Positions 26,348-34,829 of a stretch of DNA of 64,000 nt are shown here, piece by piece. The stretch spans positions 2,480,001 through 2,544,000 of the forward strand of contig NZ_JAUTAY010000001.1 in assembly GCF_030818795.1 (NCBI RefSeq). Reading direction: 5' to 3'. This stretch comes from Microbacterium sp. SORGH_AS_0862. Lineage in GTDB: Bacteria > Actinomycetota > Actinomycetes > Actinomycetales > Microbacteriaceae. Each line of letters begins with the position of its first letter. Within the stretch, counting starts at the first letter, position 1. The notes under the pieces are model-generated. The model did not search any database, had not been told where the DNA came from, and saw only the letters and a program-made list of their open reading frames with translations. The position numbers and the translations under genes were made by a program.

Positions 26348-26710
26348 TCAGGTGCGGCGGCGGCGAGAGACGAGGACTGCGCCCACGCTCATGACTGCCA
26401 CCCCGCCGAGGAGCCACGGGAGAAGCCGCTGCACATCGTCGCCGGTCGCGGGCAGCGCGCCGGTGGGCATCTGAGACGGTGCGGCGGTCGGGGACGGCGA
26501 TGCGATCGGGGATGGGAATGCGGCCCCGGCATGCTCGGGGATGTCGACGGTGATCACCATATCTCCGCCCGCTGGTGCTCCCGCATCCGGGTCGTCCTCC
26601 GCGGCGTCGGCGACCGAGGCTCCCGCACCCAGAAGGAGCGTCGCGATGGTCAGGGCGACGGAGCCTCGCCCCAGCAGCGATGCCCGGGCACGCTGCCGGA
26701 GCGCGGTCAC
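26348..26710 (-). CDS. Small LPATG cell-wall-anchored protein
   Basis: A 120-residue exported protein: signal peptide 1-37, an acidic then Pro/Ser-rich stretch (PSPIASPSPTAAPS), ALPATGDD near 90, one hydrophobic helix and a RRRR end. It is a complete sorting signal for a sortase. GTG 26710 overlaps the stop of the HupE gene (GTGA), so it is translated with HupE. The mature protein is only about 55 residues before the signal and may serve as a spacer or metal-binding patch; no motif shows which. Confidence 0.82.
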   Translation of the reverse strand: MTALRQRARASLLGRGSVALTIATLLLGAGASVADAAEDDPDAGAPAGGDMVITVDIPEHAGAAFPSPIASPSPTAAPSQMPTGALPATGDDVQRLLPWLLGGVAVMSVGAVLVSRRRRT

Positions 26711-28041
26711 CGTCCCACCTCGATCCGTCGCGAGGATGCGGTGGTGCGCGTGAAGTACCAGAGCGCCGCGACGAGGGCCACCAGCAGGAGGTACGACACG
26801 ATGGGAAAGCTGGCGATCCCGGTGAACACCGGCTGCAGCACCGAGTCCTGGTCGGTCAGGATCCCGCCGATCCACGCGGCCGCGGCCAGGATCGCGGCGA
26901 TCGCCACGGCGGTGCGGAAGCCGGCGAACGCGCGCGCGTGCGAGAGCCAGATGAGCAGCGGGAGCACGAGCACCGCGGCGATGAGCTGCGCGAGCTCCAC
27001 GCCGACGTTGAAGCCGATGATGGCGACGAGCGTCTCACCGAATCCGAGGTTGAGCTCGAGGATCGTCGTGGCGAACGCCGTGCCGTGTACGAGCCCGAAC
27101 ACGCCCGCGATGAGCAGCTCCCCACGCGGGAGCAGAGGCTTCAGCGCGTGCGCGGCGGCGACGGCGATGGAGACGGCGACGAGGATCTCCACCGGCTTCT
27201 CGGGGAAGGAGATGAGACCCAGCGAGACAAGGGCCAGGGTGATCAGGTGTCCGACGGTGAACGCCGTGATCGTCAGCGCCGCCCTGCCCACGGTCTTCTT
27301 CACGGGGATGGGCTGCTGCCAGCGCCAGCCGCGCCGAGCCCGCGTCGCGAGCGAGGGGGCGACGATCAGCAACGTCGTGAGGAACAGCAGATGGTCGGTG
27401 CCCTCGGCGATGTGCAGCATGCCCAGCCGGATCACCGCGAGCAGGCCGTGCAGCGGGTTCGTGTCGCTGCGCTCCCACGTGAGCTGCGTGACGCCGCCGC
27501 CCAGCACGCCGATCACCTGCGGGTCGCCCTCGGCGATCCGGCCGTCGTCCCAGTCGCTGACCAGAGCGACGTAGACCTGATGTGAGGGGACGACGTCGAG
27601 GATGAAGTCGTCGGTGAACTCCAGCGCACCCTGCAGCATGCGGTCCGCGGTGAAGCGCAACGTCGTCTCGATCGCATCCTCGTCGTTGACCGTCGCGAAG
27701 GTCGGTTCCTCGAGCACGGAGGCGGTCAGAGCGCCCTGCTCGTCGGAGATATGCACGCGGTGGAGCAGGAACGTCATGAGGTTGTCGGAGATCGCGTCGA
27801 GCTCCGACTGCTCGGTGGCGATGTCATAGCCCGTGGCCGCCACGAAGCCGGCCTTCTGGATCTGCATCTTCACATCCACCGCATCCTGTCGGACCGTGAG
27901 GAACACGCCGGTCGATCCGGTCGGGTGCGCGGCTGCGCGCTGCGTGGGCAGGGCGACGAGAACGAGCACCAGCAGGAGGGCCGCGAGCGAGATGGTCGCC
28001 AGGCGGTTCTCCCGCGCACGACGGACGACGGTAGTAGGCAC
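26707..28041 (-). CDS. HupE/UreJ family membrane protein
   Basis: 444 residues. Signal peptide to about 37 ending in AAAHPTG, a beta-rich extracytoplasmic domain to about 190, then about seven helices. The HupE/UreJ core is visible: RLGMLHIAEGTDHLLFL near 208, AFTVGHLITLAL near 260, and VFGLVHGTAFA near 320, with His/Asp residues typical of nickel/cobalt permease-like folds. Metal transport is inferred from relatives only. It is leaderless: TAGGGT, 6 nt, then GTG 28041. The LPATG protein gene follows in the same operon. Confidence 0.83.
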   Translation of the reverse strand: MPTTVVRRARENRLATISLAALLLVLVLVALPTQRAAAHPTGSTGVFLTVRQDAVDVKMQIQKAGFVAATGYDIATEQSELDAISDNLMTFLLHRVHISDEQGALTASVLEEPTFATVNDEDAIETTLRFTADRMLQGALEFTDDFILDVVPSHQVYVALVSDWDDGRIAEGDPQVIGVLGGGVTQLTWERSDTNPLHGLLAVIRLGMLHIAEGTDHLLFLTTLLIVAPSLATRARRGWRWQQPIPVKKTVGRAALTITAFTVGHLITLALVSLGLISFPEKPVEILVAVSIAVAAAHALKPLLPRGELLIAGVFGLVHGTAFATTILELNLGFGETLVAIIGFNVGVELAQLIAAVLVLPLLIWLSHARAFAGFRTAVAIAAILAAAAWIGGILTDQDSVLQPVFTGIASFPIVSYLLLVALVAALWYFTRTTASSRRIEVGR

Positions 28042-28047
28042 ACGCGC

Positions 28048-28053
28048 ACCCTA
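28048..28053 (-). promoter_or_regulatory. Leaderless -10 hexamer of the HupE gene
   Basis: Minus strand TAGGGT, 6 nt, then GTG 28041: a leaderless GTG start. Confidence 0.6.
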
Positions 28054-28111
28054 GAGGCGGCGGGCAAACGGCGGCCGAACGGGCGGCAACCGCTCGGAGC
28101 GGGAGGTGGAC

Positions 28112-29956
28112 TTACGGGTGCGGTTCGATGACGCGACCGCGGGACGCTTCCAGCGCGCGGATGAGCGAGGCCGAGTCCCACGGGCCGACGTGGCGGATCC
28201 CGCCGATGAAGAACGTGGGCGTCGAGTGCAGGTCCATGAGCTCCGCGTCCAAGCGGTCGTCCTGGATGTGGCGGAGCACAGCGGGGGAGCGCAGGTCGTC
28301 GGCGAAACGATCGGTGTCCAGACCCAGCTCGTCGGCGTAGCGGATCAGATCCGAGAGCTCCAGCTGATCCTGATGGGCGAACATCTTGCGCGTCATCTCG
28401 TAGAAGTGGCCCTGCGCCGCCGCAGCCTCCGATGCCTGCGCCGCCTGCTGGGCGTGCGGATGCGGGGCGTCGAGCGGCAGGTGCCGCCACACCCACCGCA
28501 CCTGGTCGCCCAGCGCGGCGAAGACCTCGTCGATCGAGCCGGTCGCGCGGCCGCAGAACGGGCACTCGAAATCGCCGTACTCGACGATCGTGAGCGGCGC
28601 GTCCTTCGGCCCCTTGATGTGGTCGCGCGCGGGGTCGACCGGTCGGTTCAGGTACTTGCCGACGGCGACGGGCGGACGCAGGCGGTCGCCGACCGAGATG
28701 ATCGCCCATCCGGCGAGGAACGCGAGGACGGATGCGGTGAGCACGCCGACGCGAGCGAGGTCCTGGGTGTGCGGGTCGTCGATCGCAATGGGCACGAGAA
28801 AGAGCGCGATCGTGAACCCGATGCCCGAAAGGGCTCCGCCGCCGGCGATCCGTGTCATCCCGAGGCCGGGGGCGAGAACGCCCTTGCCCGTCGCGCGCAG
28901 CAGCCAGGTCGCGCCCGTGATGCCGACGAACTTGCCGGCGACGAGCGCGACGATGATGCCCCAGGTCAACGGTGAGGTGAAGGCTTCCTTCAGCGTCGCA
29001 GGGTCGAGGTGGACGCCCGCGTTCGCCAGCGCGAACAGGGGCAGCACACCGAAGGAGATGTAGGGGCGCCATCCCGCATCCACGCGTTCGTTGATCGAGA
29101 GCGAGTCGCGGAGGCTGCGCTGCACCGCGGCCGCATAGACCGTGTTGGGCGACTCGCGGAAGGCACGGGTGAGCTCGGCCGTGCGCTCGACATCGCTGCG
29201 CCGGGGCGGGAAGACCGGGATGAGGAATGCGATGGCGACACCGGCGAGGGTCGCGTGCACGCCCGACAGCAGCACGACGACCCAGAGGGCGATGCCCAGA
29301 GCCGCGTACGAGAAGCCGCGGCCGTAGGGGAGGAATCGCACCAGGGCGATGAGCCCCATGAGCACGACGGCCACCACGAGGGCCACGAGGTTGAGGCTGT
29401 CGGAGTAGAAGATGCCGATCACCAGCAGTGCCCCGATGTCGTCGACGACGGCGAGGGTCAGCAGGAACGCCCGCAGGCGGGCGGGGAACTTGGGGCCGAT
29501 GATGGCGAGGGCTCCCAGCAGGAACGCCGTGTCGGTGGAGATCACGACGCCCCACGCGTGCGTCTCTTCGGTGCCGAGGGTGAAGAGGATGAAGATCGCC
29601 GCGGGTACCACGAGTCCCGCGACCGCCGCCGCGATGGGAAGCGTGGCACGAGCGCGGTCGGTGAGCTCGCCGATGGTCAGCTCGCGCTTGACCTCGAGGC
29701 CGACGAGGAAGAAGAACAGCGTCATCAGCCCGTCATTGACGAGCGCGTGCAGATTCGAGTCGATCTGCACGTCGCCGACGGCGATCGTGATGGGCGTCTC
29801 CCAGAAGTGCTCGTAGCCCGCACCCCAGGGACTGTTCGCCCAGATGATGGCGAGAGCGGTGGCGATCAGCATCAGGGCGGCCGACAGGCGATCCGGGGCG
29901 ATGGTCCGGCGCTTCTTCTTGGCGGGGCCGCTGCGGTGCAGTTCGACGCTGGTCAT
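28112..29956 (-). CDS. nhaA: Na+/H+ antiporter NhaA fused to a DsbA-like thioredoxin domain
   Basis: A 614-residue two-domain protein. Residues 20-400 are NhaA, exchanging Na+ for H+: VNDGLMTLFFFLVGLEVKRE, STDTAFLLGAL and the ion-binding double Asp in LAVVDDIGALL. Residues 430-614 are a DsbA-type thioredoxin fold with CPFC in EYGDFECPFCGRAT and the cis-Pro motif HSTPTFFIGG. NhaA-thioredoxin fusions are known in actinobacteria. GGAGGAG before ATG 29956 fixes the start over an upstream ATG. The domain probably faces the outside if the last NhaA helix ends there, but topology is not certain. Confidence 0.93.
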   Translation of the reverse strand: MTSVELHRSGPAKKKRRTIAPDRLSAALMLIATALAIIWANSPWGAGYEHFWETPITIAVGDVQIDSNLHALVNDGLMTLFFFLVGLEVKRELTIGELTDRARATLPIAAAVAGLVVPAAIFILFTLGTEETHAWGVVISTDTAFLLGALAIIGPKFPARLRAFLLTLAVVDDIGALLVIGIFYSDSLNLVALVVAVVLMGLIALVRFLPYGRGFSYAALGIALWVVVLLSGVHATLAGVAIAFLIPVFPPRRSDVERTAELTRAFRESPNTVYAAAVQRSLRDSLSINERVDAGWRPYISFGVLPLFALANAGVHLDPATLKEAFTSPLTWGIIVALVAGKFVGITGATWLLRATGKGVLAPGLGMTRIAGGGALSGIGFTIALFLVPIAIDDPHTQDLARVGVLTASVLAFLAGWAIISVGDRLRPPVAVGKYLNRPVDPARDHIKGPKDAPLTIVEYGDFECPFCGRATGSIDEVFAALGDQVRWVWRHLPLDAPHPHAQQAAQASEAAAAQGHFYEMTRKMFAHQDQLELSDLIRYADELGLDTDRFADDLRSPAVLRHIQDDRLDAELMDLHSTPTFFIGGIRHVGPWDSASLIRALEASRGRVIEPHP

Positions 29957-30082
29957 CGGGCTCCTCCCGGGCGCGGATGCGGGACCACGGGCGAATGCCC
30001 AGGAGGAAGTCTGCCGCATCCGGAGCCGGCCGGGGCGAGCGAGAGGGGCCCTATTGGGCCCACCCTGCCGGACCGGTCCCGA

Positions 30083-30364
30083 TCAGCGCTGCATCGGACG
30101 CCAGGACTCCAGGAACGCCGAGACCGTGAGTGTCTCCATCTCCAGCTCGATCTTGCCGAACAGATGCGACGCCATGTTGGCGTCGGTGGGGATGCGGAGC
30201 ACGAGCGCCTGGGTGTCGATCCGGCGGACTTCGACGTCGTACATGTTGAGTACGCCAGAACCGAGCAGGGCATCGACCCCCGCGCGTACCCAGTTCGAGG
30301 GGCGCGGCACGAGCGCGGCGCTCAGGTAGTCGGCGGCGACCTCGTCGTCGTGTGCGGTGTCCAT
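30083..30364 (-). CDS. Hypothetical 93-residue protein
   Basis: A soluble, acidic small protein (VPRPSNWVRAGVDALLGSGV, then PTDANMASHLFGKIELEMET). No recognised family. ATG 30364 has GGAG 4 nt upstream, and that ribosome site touches the 3' arm of a 12-bp hairpin (30370-30398). The gene is divergent from the alpha/beta hydrolase gene. Balanced composition and a clear start make a real gene likely. Confidence 0.6.
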   Translation of the reverse strand: MDTAHDDEVAADYLSAALVPRPSNWVRAGVDALLGSGVLNMYDVEVRRIDTQALVLRIPTDANMASHLFGKIELEMETLTVSAFLESWRPMQR

Positions 30365-30369
30365 GTCTC

Positions 30370-30398
30370 CATCCTCTCGTGTCGGGCACGAGAGGATG
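30370..30398. promoter_or_regulatory. Hairpin next to a ribosome-binding site
   Basis: CATCCTCTCGTG-TCGGG-CACGAGAGGATG, a 12-bp perfect inverted repeat. On the minus transcript its 3' arm runs into the GGATGGAG ribosome site of the 93-residue gene, so folding could limit translation. As DNA it could also be an operator between the divergent genes. Confidence 0.5.
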
Positions 30399-30430
30399 TC
30401 AAGCTCGTCCGTGGATGCGCCGACCCTGCG

Positions 30431-30436
30431 TAGGGT
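30431..30436 (+). promoter_or_regulatory. Leaderless -10 hexamer of the alpha/beta hydrolase gene
   Basis: TAGGGT, 6 nt, ATG 30443. Confidence 0.6.
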
Positions 30437-30442
30437 CGCCGC

Positions 30443-31168
30443 ATGAGCGACGCCCCGACGGCGGTCCTGCGCACGCTCGGATCGACGCGGGACACGCCTG
30501 CCTTCGTGATGGTGCACGGCGTGGGGATGTCGCACCGGTCGTTGCGTCCGCTCGCCGCCGCGCTTACGGCGCAGCACGAGGTGCACCTCGTGGACCTGCC
30601 CGGCTTCGGAGGGCTTCCGCGCCCGCGGAAGGACCTCGACATCGCCGCGATGGCTGATGTCCTTTTCGCCGCGCTCACGGGTGCCGGTGTCGAGACGGCC
30701 GTCCTCGTTGGGCACTCCATGGGGGTGCAGTGGGTGCTCGAGACGGTGCGACGGCATCCGGATGCGGTTGCCGCGGTCGCACTCATCGGACCCGTCGTGG
30801 ATGCTCGCCGCCGCACGCTTCGCCACCAGGCGGCCGCGCTGGCCGTTCGCGAGAGCATGCGGGTCAACGTGCGCGTCGTGATCGACTACGTCCGGTGTGG
30901 CCCGCGTTGGTTCTTCCGGCAGGTCCGTCACATGCTGCGCTACGACACGCAGTCCGTGCTGGCGGATCTCGACCGTCCCGTGCTCGTCGTCCGCGGCGAG
31001 CACGACCCCATCGCCCGCGCGGATTGGGCCGAGGCGCTCGCGGCCGGGGCGGGGGATGGCCTTGTCGTGACGATCAGCGGGCAGGCGCACCACGCGCAGT
31101 TCACGGCGCCCCGCGCCGTCGCCGATGATCTGCATCGCTTCTCGATCCGGGCGATGAGGCGCTCGTGA
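30443..31168 (+). CDS. Alpha/beta hydrolase
   Basis: A 241-residue cytosolic hydrolase. MVHGVGMSHRSLRPLAAAL is the oxyanion HG region, LVGHSMGVQW carries the nucleophile Ser near 94, GEHDPIAR supplies the acid, and GQAHHAQFT the His. The substrate is unknown. The next hydrolase gene starts inside its stop (GTGA at 31165), so the two are a coupled pair and may act on the same compound class. Confidence 0.85.
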   Translation: MSDAPTAVLRTLGSTRDTPAFVMVHGVGMSHRSLRPLAAALTAQHEVHLVDLPGFGGLPRPRKDLDIAAMADVLFAALTGAGVETAVLVGHSMGVQWVLETVRRHPDAVAAVALIGPVVDARRRTLRHQAAALAVRESMRVNVRVVIDYVRCGPRWFFRQVRHMLRYDTQSVLADLDRPVLVVRGEHDPIARADWAEALAAGAGDGLVVTISGQAHHAQFTAPRAVADDLHRFSIRAMRRS

Positions 31169-31851
31169 TCTCCGCCATCGTTCGCCGTGGATGGTGGTGG
31201 GCCGCCGACTACGCCTATGCGCTGAAATGGCAGTTGCGCGGGGTTCCCGATCACACGGATCCGTCGTCGTACGCGGAGGGGGCTGGTCCCGCGATCGTCC
31301 TGCTCCCGGGCGTGTACGAGAGCTGGCGGTTCCTCCAGCCGCTTGCCGTCGCGCTGCGTCGCCGTGGATATGCGGTGCACGTGATCGACGCGCTCGGACG
31401 CAATCGGTGGCCGGTGGATGTCGGCGTCGGGCATGTCGCCGACTATCTGCGCAGGCGGCCTCTCGACGACGTGGTCCTGGTCGCGCACAGCAAGGGTGGT
31501 CTGATCGGCAAGACTCTCATGGCCGATCCCGGCATCGGCCGCAGGATCCGCGGGATGGTGGCGGTCGCCACTCCGTTCGGTGGGTCCGTGTACGGGCGCC
31601 TCATGCCGACACGCTCCTTGCGGGCCTTCTCCCCGACGGACCCCGGAATCCTCGCTCTCTCGCGGATCGTCGATGTGAACAGGCGGATCGTCTCCGTCTA
31701 CGGCGCCTTCGCCCCGCACATCCCCGGCGGAAGCGCGCTGGCGGGCGCGCGGAACGTGCGCCTCGCGACCGGTGGACACTTCCGCGTGCTGGCTCATCCG
31801 CGGGTCGTCGCCGAGGTCGAACGGATGGTGGAGAGCACCGCCGCGAGGTGA
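31165..31851 (+). CDS. Alpha/beta hydrolase, lipase-like
   Basis: 228 residues. VLLPGVYESWRFLQPLAVAL opens the fold; the nucleophile motif is VAHSKGGLIG (Ala for the first Gly), as in triacylglycerol lipases and PGAP1-like esterases. VAVATPFGGSVYGRL matches the lipase block after the nucleophile, and the His is in TGGHFRVLAHP. GTG 31165 overlaps the preceding stop. The 3' end overlaps the convergent glycosyltransferase gene by 58 nt. Lipid-ester substrates are a family-based guess. Confidence 0.82.
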   Translation: MISAIVRRGWWWAADYAYALKWQLRGVPDHTDPSSYAEGAGPAIVLLPGVYESWRFLQPLAVALRRRGYAVHVIDALGRNRWPVDVGVGHVADYLRRRPLDDVVLVAHSKGGLIGKTLMADPGIGRRIRGMVAVATPFGGSVYGRLMPTRSLRAFSPTDPGILALSRIVDVNRRIVSVYGAFAPHIPGGSALAGARNVRLATGGHFRVLAHPRVVAEVERMVESTAAR

Positions 31852-32810
31852 TCGCCGCGGTGCGCGAGCCGGTCGCGGATCCACTTCCGCGGGTGTGCGG
31901 CAGTGGGAAATCGCGTCCCGGCGTAGCGCACGCCGCCCCGCGTCCGCAGAGCGAGGGCGCACCACGCGGCCACCGCACGCTCCATGACCCACAGCGGCGC
32001 CCAGAGGGCGCTCGTCGCGGGGAAGACGGACCGGCCGCCGTGCCTGCGGCGGCCGGCCTCAGCCCAAGCGACCGCCGCGACGGCGGCGAACAACGTGGTG
32101 CGCGGGCGGTGGTGCGTGAGCAGCAGGGCGGGCAGCAGCGAAAGCTCGACGGCCAGGCGTGCCGGCTGCGCAAGGCTGTCGTATGCCTGGCGCACGCGCT
32201 GACCGCGGAAGTGCCGGGAGCTCGGCGGGCGCCGAGCGACATAGAGGTGCGGGCAGGAGCGGATGCGGCCGCCGCCGACGCGTACCGTGCGCTCGAGCTC
32301 GAGGTTCTCGAACAGTACGCGCGGATCGTAGCCGCCGAGCCTCCTGAACGTCGAAGCGCGTAGGCCGTACGTTCCGGGGTAGTCGCTGCCGAGAACGCGG
32401 TTGAGGAGCGAACGGGCGGTGTCCCAGCGGGCATGCCAGGGTCGCGGGCTGAAATGGTTCTGCGGCTTCACGAGATCGGCGACCTCCAGCATCCGGAGCA
32501 CCTCTCGCAATGTGCGCGCCCCGTATCGCACGTCGTCGTCCGCGATGACGACGTGCTCGTGACGTGCGGCGGCGACACCGATGCCGACCCCCCATGCCTT
32601 GCCGTTGACGCCGTCCGGGCGGGTGACGCGCAGATGGCGTGCGTAGGGCGACCACAGCCGTGCGTGCCGTTCGGCGACGTCGGGTGGCGACGCATCGACC
32701 ACTGTGATGTCGATGTGGCGGCTCAGCGCCCGAAGGTAGGCCGTGAGATCCGGCGCGTCCGCGTCATCCGTCCACCGCAGGGGCAGGACGTACTCCGCGC
32801 GCGCCGTCAT
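31794..32810 (-). CDS. Family 2-like glycosyltransferase
   Basis: 338 residues. A GT-A fold is suggested by ALSRHIDITVVDASPPD, the nucleotide-binding DDDVRYG near 95, and GTYGLRASTFRRLGGYDPRVLFENLELE, the acceptor-side block of GT2 enzymes. Hydrophobic segments near 225-250 and 265-295 may attach it to the membrane. Donor and acceptor are unknown. ATG 32810 overlaps the CDGSH stop by 1 nt (TGATG), so it is the third gene of a coupled operon with the CDGSH and iron redox genes. Confidence 0.8.
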   Translation of the reverse strand: MTARAEYVLPLRWTDDADAPDLTAYLRALSRHIDITVVDASPPDVAERHARLWSPYARHLRVTRPDGVNGKAWGVGIGVAAARHEHVVIADDDVRYGARTLREVLRMLEVADLVKPQNHFSPRPWHARWDTARSLLNRVLGSDYPGTYGLRASTFRRLGGYDPRVLFENLELERTVRVGGGRIRSCPHLYVARRPPSSRHFRGQRVRQAYDSLAQPARLAVELSLLPALLLTHHRPRTTLFAAVAAVAWAEAGRRRHGGRSVFPATSALWAPLWVMERAVAAWCALALRTRGGVRYAGTRFPTAAHPRKWIRDRLAHRGDHLAAVLSTIRSTSATTRG

Positions 32811-33010
32811 CACTCGTCCGTGCGGAAGCCCGCCGCCTTGTGCGTGCCGTCGCAGAACGGCTTGATGCTCGACAGTCCGCAGCGACACAGGGCGACGGTG
32901 CGCCGGCGGCGCGGGACAGGGTTGCCGGCCGCGTCCACGATCCGCGCTTCGCCGCGCACGAGCAGCGGTCCATCGGGGTAGGCGGTGATGGTCACGGGTT
33001 CGTCGCTCAT
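32810..33010 (-). CDS. CDGSH iron-sulfur domain protein
   Basis: A 66-residue protein with the full [2Fe-2S] ligand motif CRCGLSSIKPFCDGTH near residues 42-57 (three Cys and one His). It is a small single-CDGSH bacterial type that also has the N-terminal DGPLLVRGEARIVD segment. Such proteins carry redox-active, pH-sensitive clusters. It overlaps the iron redox enzyme stop (ATGA) and the glycosyltransferase start; pairing with a heme-oxygenase-like iron enzyme suggests an electron-transfer role. Confidence 0.92.
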   Translation of the reverse strand: MSDEPVTITAYPDGPLLVRGEARIVDAAGNPVPRRRRTVALCRCGLSSIKPFCDGTHKAAGFRTDE

Positions 33011-34086
33011 GCGACACCGCCACGCAGTGAGGAGGCGCCGCTCGTGAACGCGTCGTACATGTGCTGCGCGACCCAGCCGTCGACGGCCAAGCAGGCGGCA
33101 GCGCCGAACATGATGTCGGCGAGCAGGTCGGGCCGGTCCTCCGCGAGGGCGCCGGCGAGGTCCCGGCCGGCGATCTGCTCGTGCACGGCGTCGGCTTCGA
33201 CGTGCTCGTCGAAGTAGTCGGTCACGTCCTCGCCGTAGCCGAGCCGGCGCAGACCGTCGCCGTACAGACGATTGGGGATGGAGGACGTCATCTCGAAGGC
33301 GGCCAGGTGGCCCACGATGGCTCCGAGCAGGCGACGGTTCAACCCGAACATCGACATCGTGTTGTGCGAGGCCAGGGTCACAGCGGGGACGTCGTCGACG
33401 TATGCGCCGTAGCGATCGTCGAGGCCGGCGGCGCGGACGGTGCGCGCGAAGATCTCGGCGTGTACGCGATCGGGCCGGCCCCCGCCGTACTCGTCGGACT
33501 GGATCTCCACGAGCGCAGCTTTCGCACGGCCGCGCAGTCGAGGGATCGCCCACGAGTGCGGGTCGGCTTCGCGAAGCGTGTAGACCGTGCGTTGGATGAG
33601 GAACTCGCGCGCCTGCTCCTCGGTCGCTTTGCGAGCGAGGTAGCGGGACAGGCTAGGGCCGTTGTCATCGGCGGTCAACGTGAAGAGCGCCTGCGCGACA
33701 TCGGCGGCCTGGGGAGCCGGGAGGGCGGGCACGGCGATCTCCCGACGCAGGGCGGCTTCGAATGCGGATTCGACCAGCTGCCGCACGGTGAGGAGCTCCG
33801 CATCCCACTCCAGTGCGGCGTCGAGGCCGTCGAGCGAGCCGTAGGCGTTCGCGTAGAGGCAGAAGAGCGCGAGTTGGATGTCGTCGTCCCGGACGATGTC
33901 CGGCGTCATCTCGAGGGCACGCTGGGCCAGCACGGCCAGATCGTCGCCTGCCGCAGCGGCCGAGAGGCGAAGCGCGACGGCCTCACTCAGCGGGCCTCGC
34001 GCGGCGAAGGGCAGACCGGGCAGCGTCGCCCGGGGGATGGCGGTCAGTGACACGAGTGCTCCGATCGTTCGGGGGAACGTCTGCAT
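33007..34086 (-). CDS. Iron-containing redox enzyme (heme-oxygenase-like fold)
   Basis: 359 residues. The C-terminal 230 residues fit the iron-containing redox enzyme family: ESAFEAALRREI near 140, a helix with EIQSDEYGGGRPDRVHAEIF near 205, and FDEHVEADAVHEQIAGRDL near 305, supplying Glu/His/Asp ligands for a metal pair. The N-terminal part (about 1-110) is less conserved and of unknown role. Start is ATG 34086; the longer open frame upstream overlaps the BLUF gene and lacks family similarity. First gene of the coupled series with CDGSH and the glycosyltransferase. Confidence 0.83.
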   Translation of the reverse strand: MQTFPRTIGALVSLTAIPRATLPGLPFAARGPLSEAVALRLSAAAAGDDLAVLAQRALEMTPDIVRDDDIQLALFCLYANAYGSLDGLDAALEWDAELLTVRQLVESAFEAALRREIAVPALPAPQAADVAQALFTLTADDNGPSLSRYLARKATEEQAREFLIQRTVYTLREADPHSWAIPRLRGRAKAALVEIQSDEYGGGRPDRVHAEIFARTVRAAGLDDRYGAYVDDVPAVTLASHNTMSMFGLNRRLLGAIVGHLAAFEMTSSIPNRLYGDGLRRLGYGEDVTDYFDEHVEADAVHEQIAGRDLAGALAEDRPDLLADIMFGAAACLAVDGWVAQHMYDAFTSGASSLRGGVA

Positions 34087-34144
34087 CTCACCCGTTCCCG
34101 CGCCGGGGCGGAGGGGGCTTGACACATCGGAGGGCGCGGAGTGC

Positions 34145-34588
34145 TCAGCCCCTGTGGTGGCGGCTGCGCACCCGGAACCACAGTGTGAGCTCGCCGATCG
34201 CCCGCAGCACGTTGTCCGGGTCGTCCTGGTCGCCGAGGTCGTCGAACGTGTCTCGGAAGCCGTCGGGAGCGGGATGCGAGGGAGGTGAGATGGGTTCGTA
34301 CCCCATGCTCCACTCCGAGAACCGTCGCTCGCGAATCTCCTCGTCCCGCACGATCCGCACGTCGGCATGCCGGGGATCCTCCCGGATCACCCGCATCAGG
34401 TCGCGCACCGCCGCATCCGGACCCTCGAGGATCTGGATGAAGTGTCCCGCCCGATACAGGAGCATGCCGGTGATCCCGCGGCGAGCGTTCGACTCCCGGC
34501 TGGTGGCGAGCAGCTGCTCCAGGTCGGGGTCGGTGAAGGGGGCGCGCGCGTGACTGGTGTAGACGACGGAGATCAACGGGCCGGTCAC
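34145..34588 (-). CDS. BLUF-domain blue-light photoreceptor
   Basis: 147 residues. The BLUF flavin-binding domain (residues 5-95) shows SVVYTSHA with the light-active Tyr near 10, SNARRGITGMLLYRAGHFIQILEGP with the flavin-contacting Asn and Gln, and FSEWSMGYEP with the semi-conserved Trp. A short C-terminal helix (to 147) follows with no output enzyme, so it acts through protein contacts. GTG 34588 has AAGGAG upstream. It lies just upstream of the iron redox operon in the same direction; a regulatory link is possible but unproven. Confidence 0.9.
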   Translation of the reverse strand: MTGPLISVVYTSHARAPFTDPDLEQLLATSRESNARRGITGMLLYRAGHFIQILEGPDAAVRDLMRVIREDPRHADVRIVRDEEIRERRFSEWSMGYEPISPPSHPAPDGFRDTFDDLGDQDDPDNVLRAIGELTLWFRVRSRHHRG

Positions 34589-34601
34589 GGTGGGGGCTCC
34601 T

Positions 34602-34829
34602 TCAGCGCCGGACGGGATGCGGGCGCGGCGGCTGCGCGGTGAGTGCGCTCATCGCGTGGGTGATCACGGTGAAGCGCCCCGCAGGGCGCGAGTGCATGTC
34701 GAAGGCAACGAACGTGCCGTCGCTCTGTCGCTCGATGTACCCCAGGAACTCGCCCCACCTGCTGCCGACGTGGAAGCCGTCTTCGACGCGCGCCCAGACG
34801 ACGCCCGCGGCGTTCGGGGCCGTCATCAT
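34602..34829 (-). CDS. Hypothetical 75-residue protein
   Basis: A small protein with WARVEDGFHVGSRWGEFLGY and DGTFVAFDMHSRPAGRFTV, a compact beta-rich sequence of no family I recognise. ATG 34829 overlaps the stop of the upstream 64-residue gene (TGATG), so the two form a pair. It ends 14 nt before the BLUF start and may be part of the same transcript. Confidence 0.6.
   Translation of the reverse strand: MMTAPNAAGVVWARVEDGFHVGSRWGEFLGYIERQSDGTFVAFDMHSRPAGRFTVITHAMSALTAQPPRPHPVRR

Noticed and set aside
26575..27585. 336-residue plus-strand frame over HupE
   Set aside because: Very high Arg/Asp/Glu content and no motif; HupE and the LPATG protein explain the DNA.
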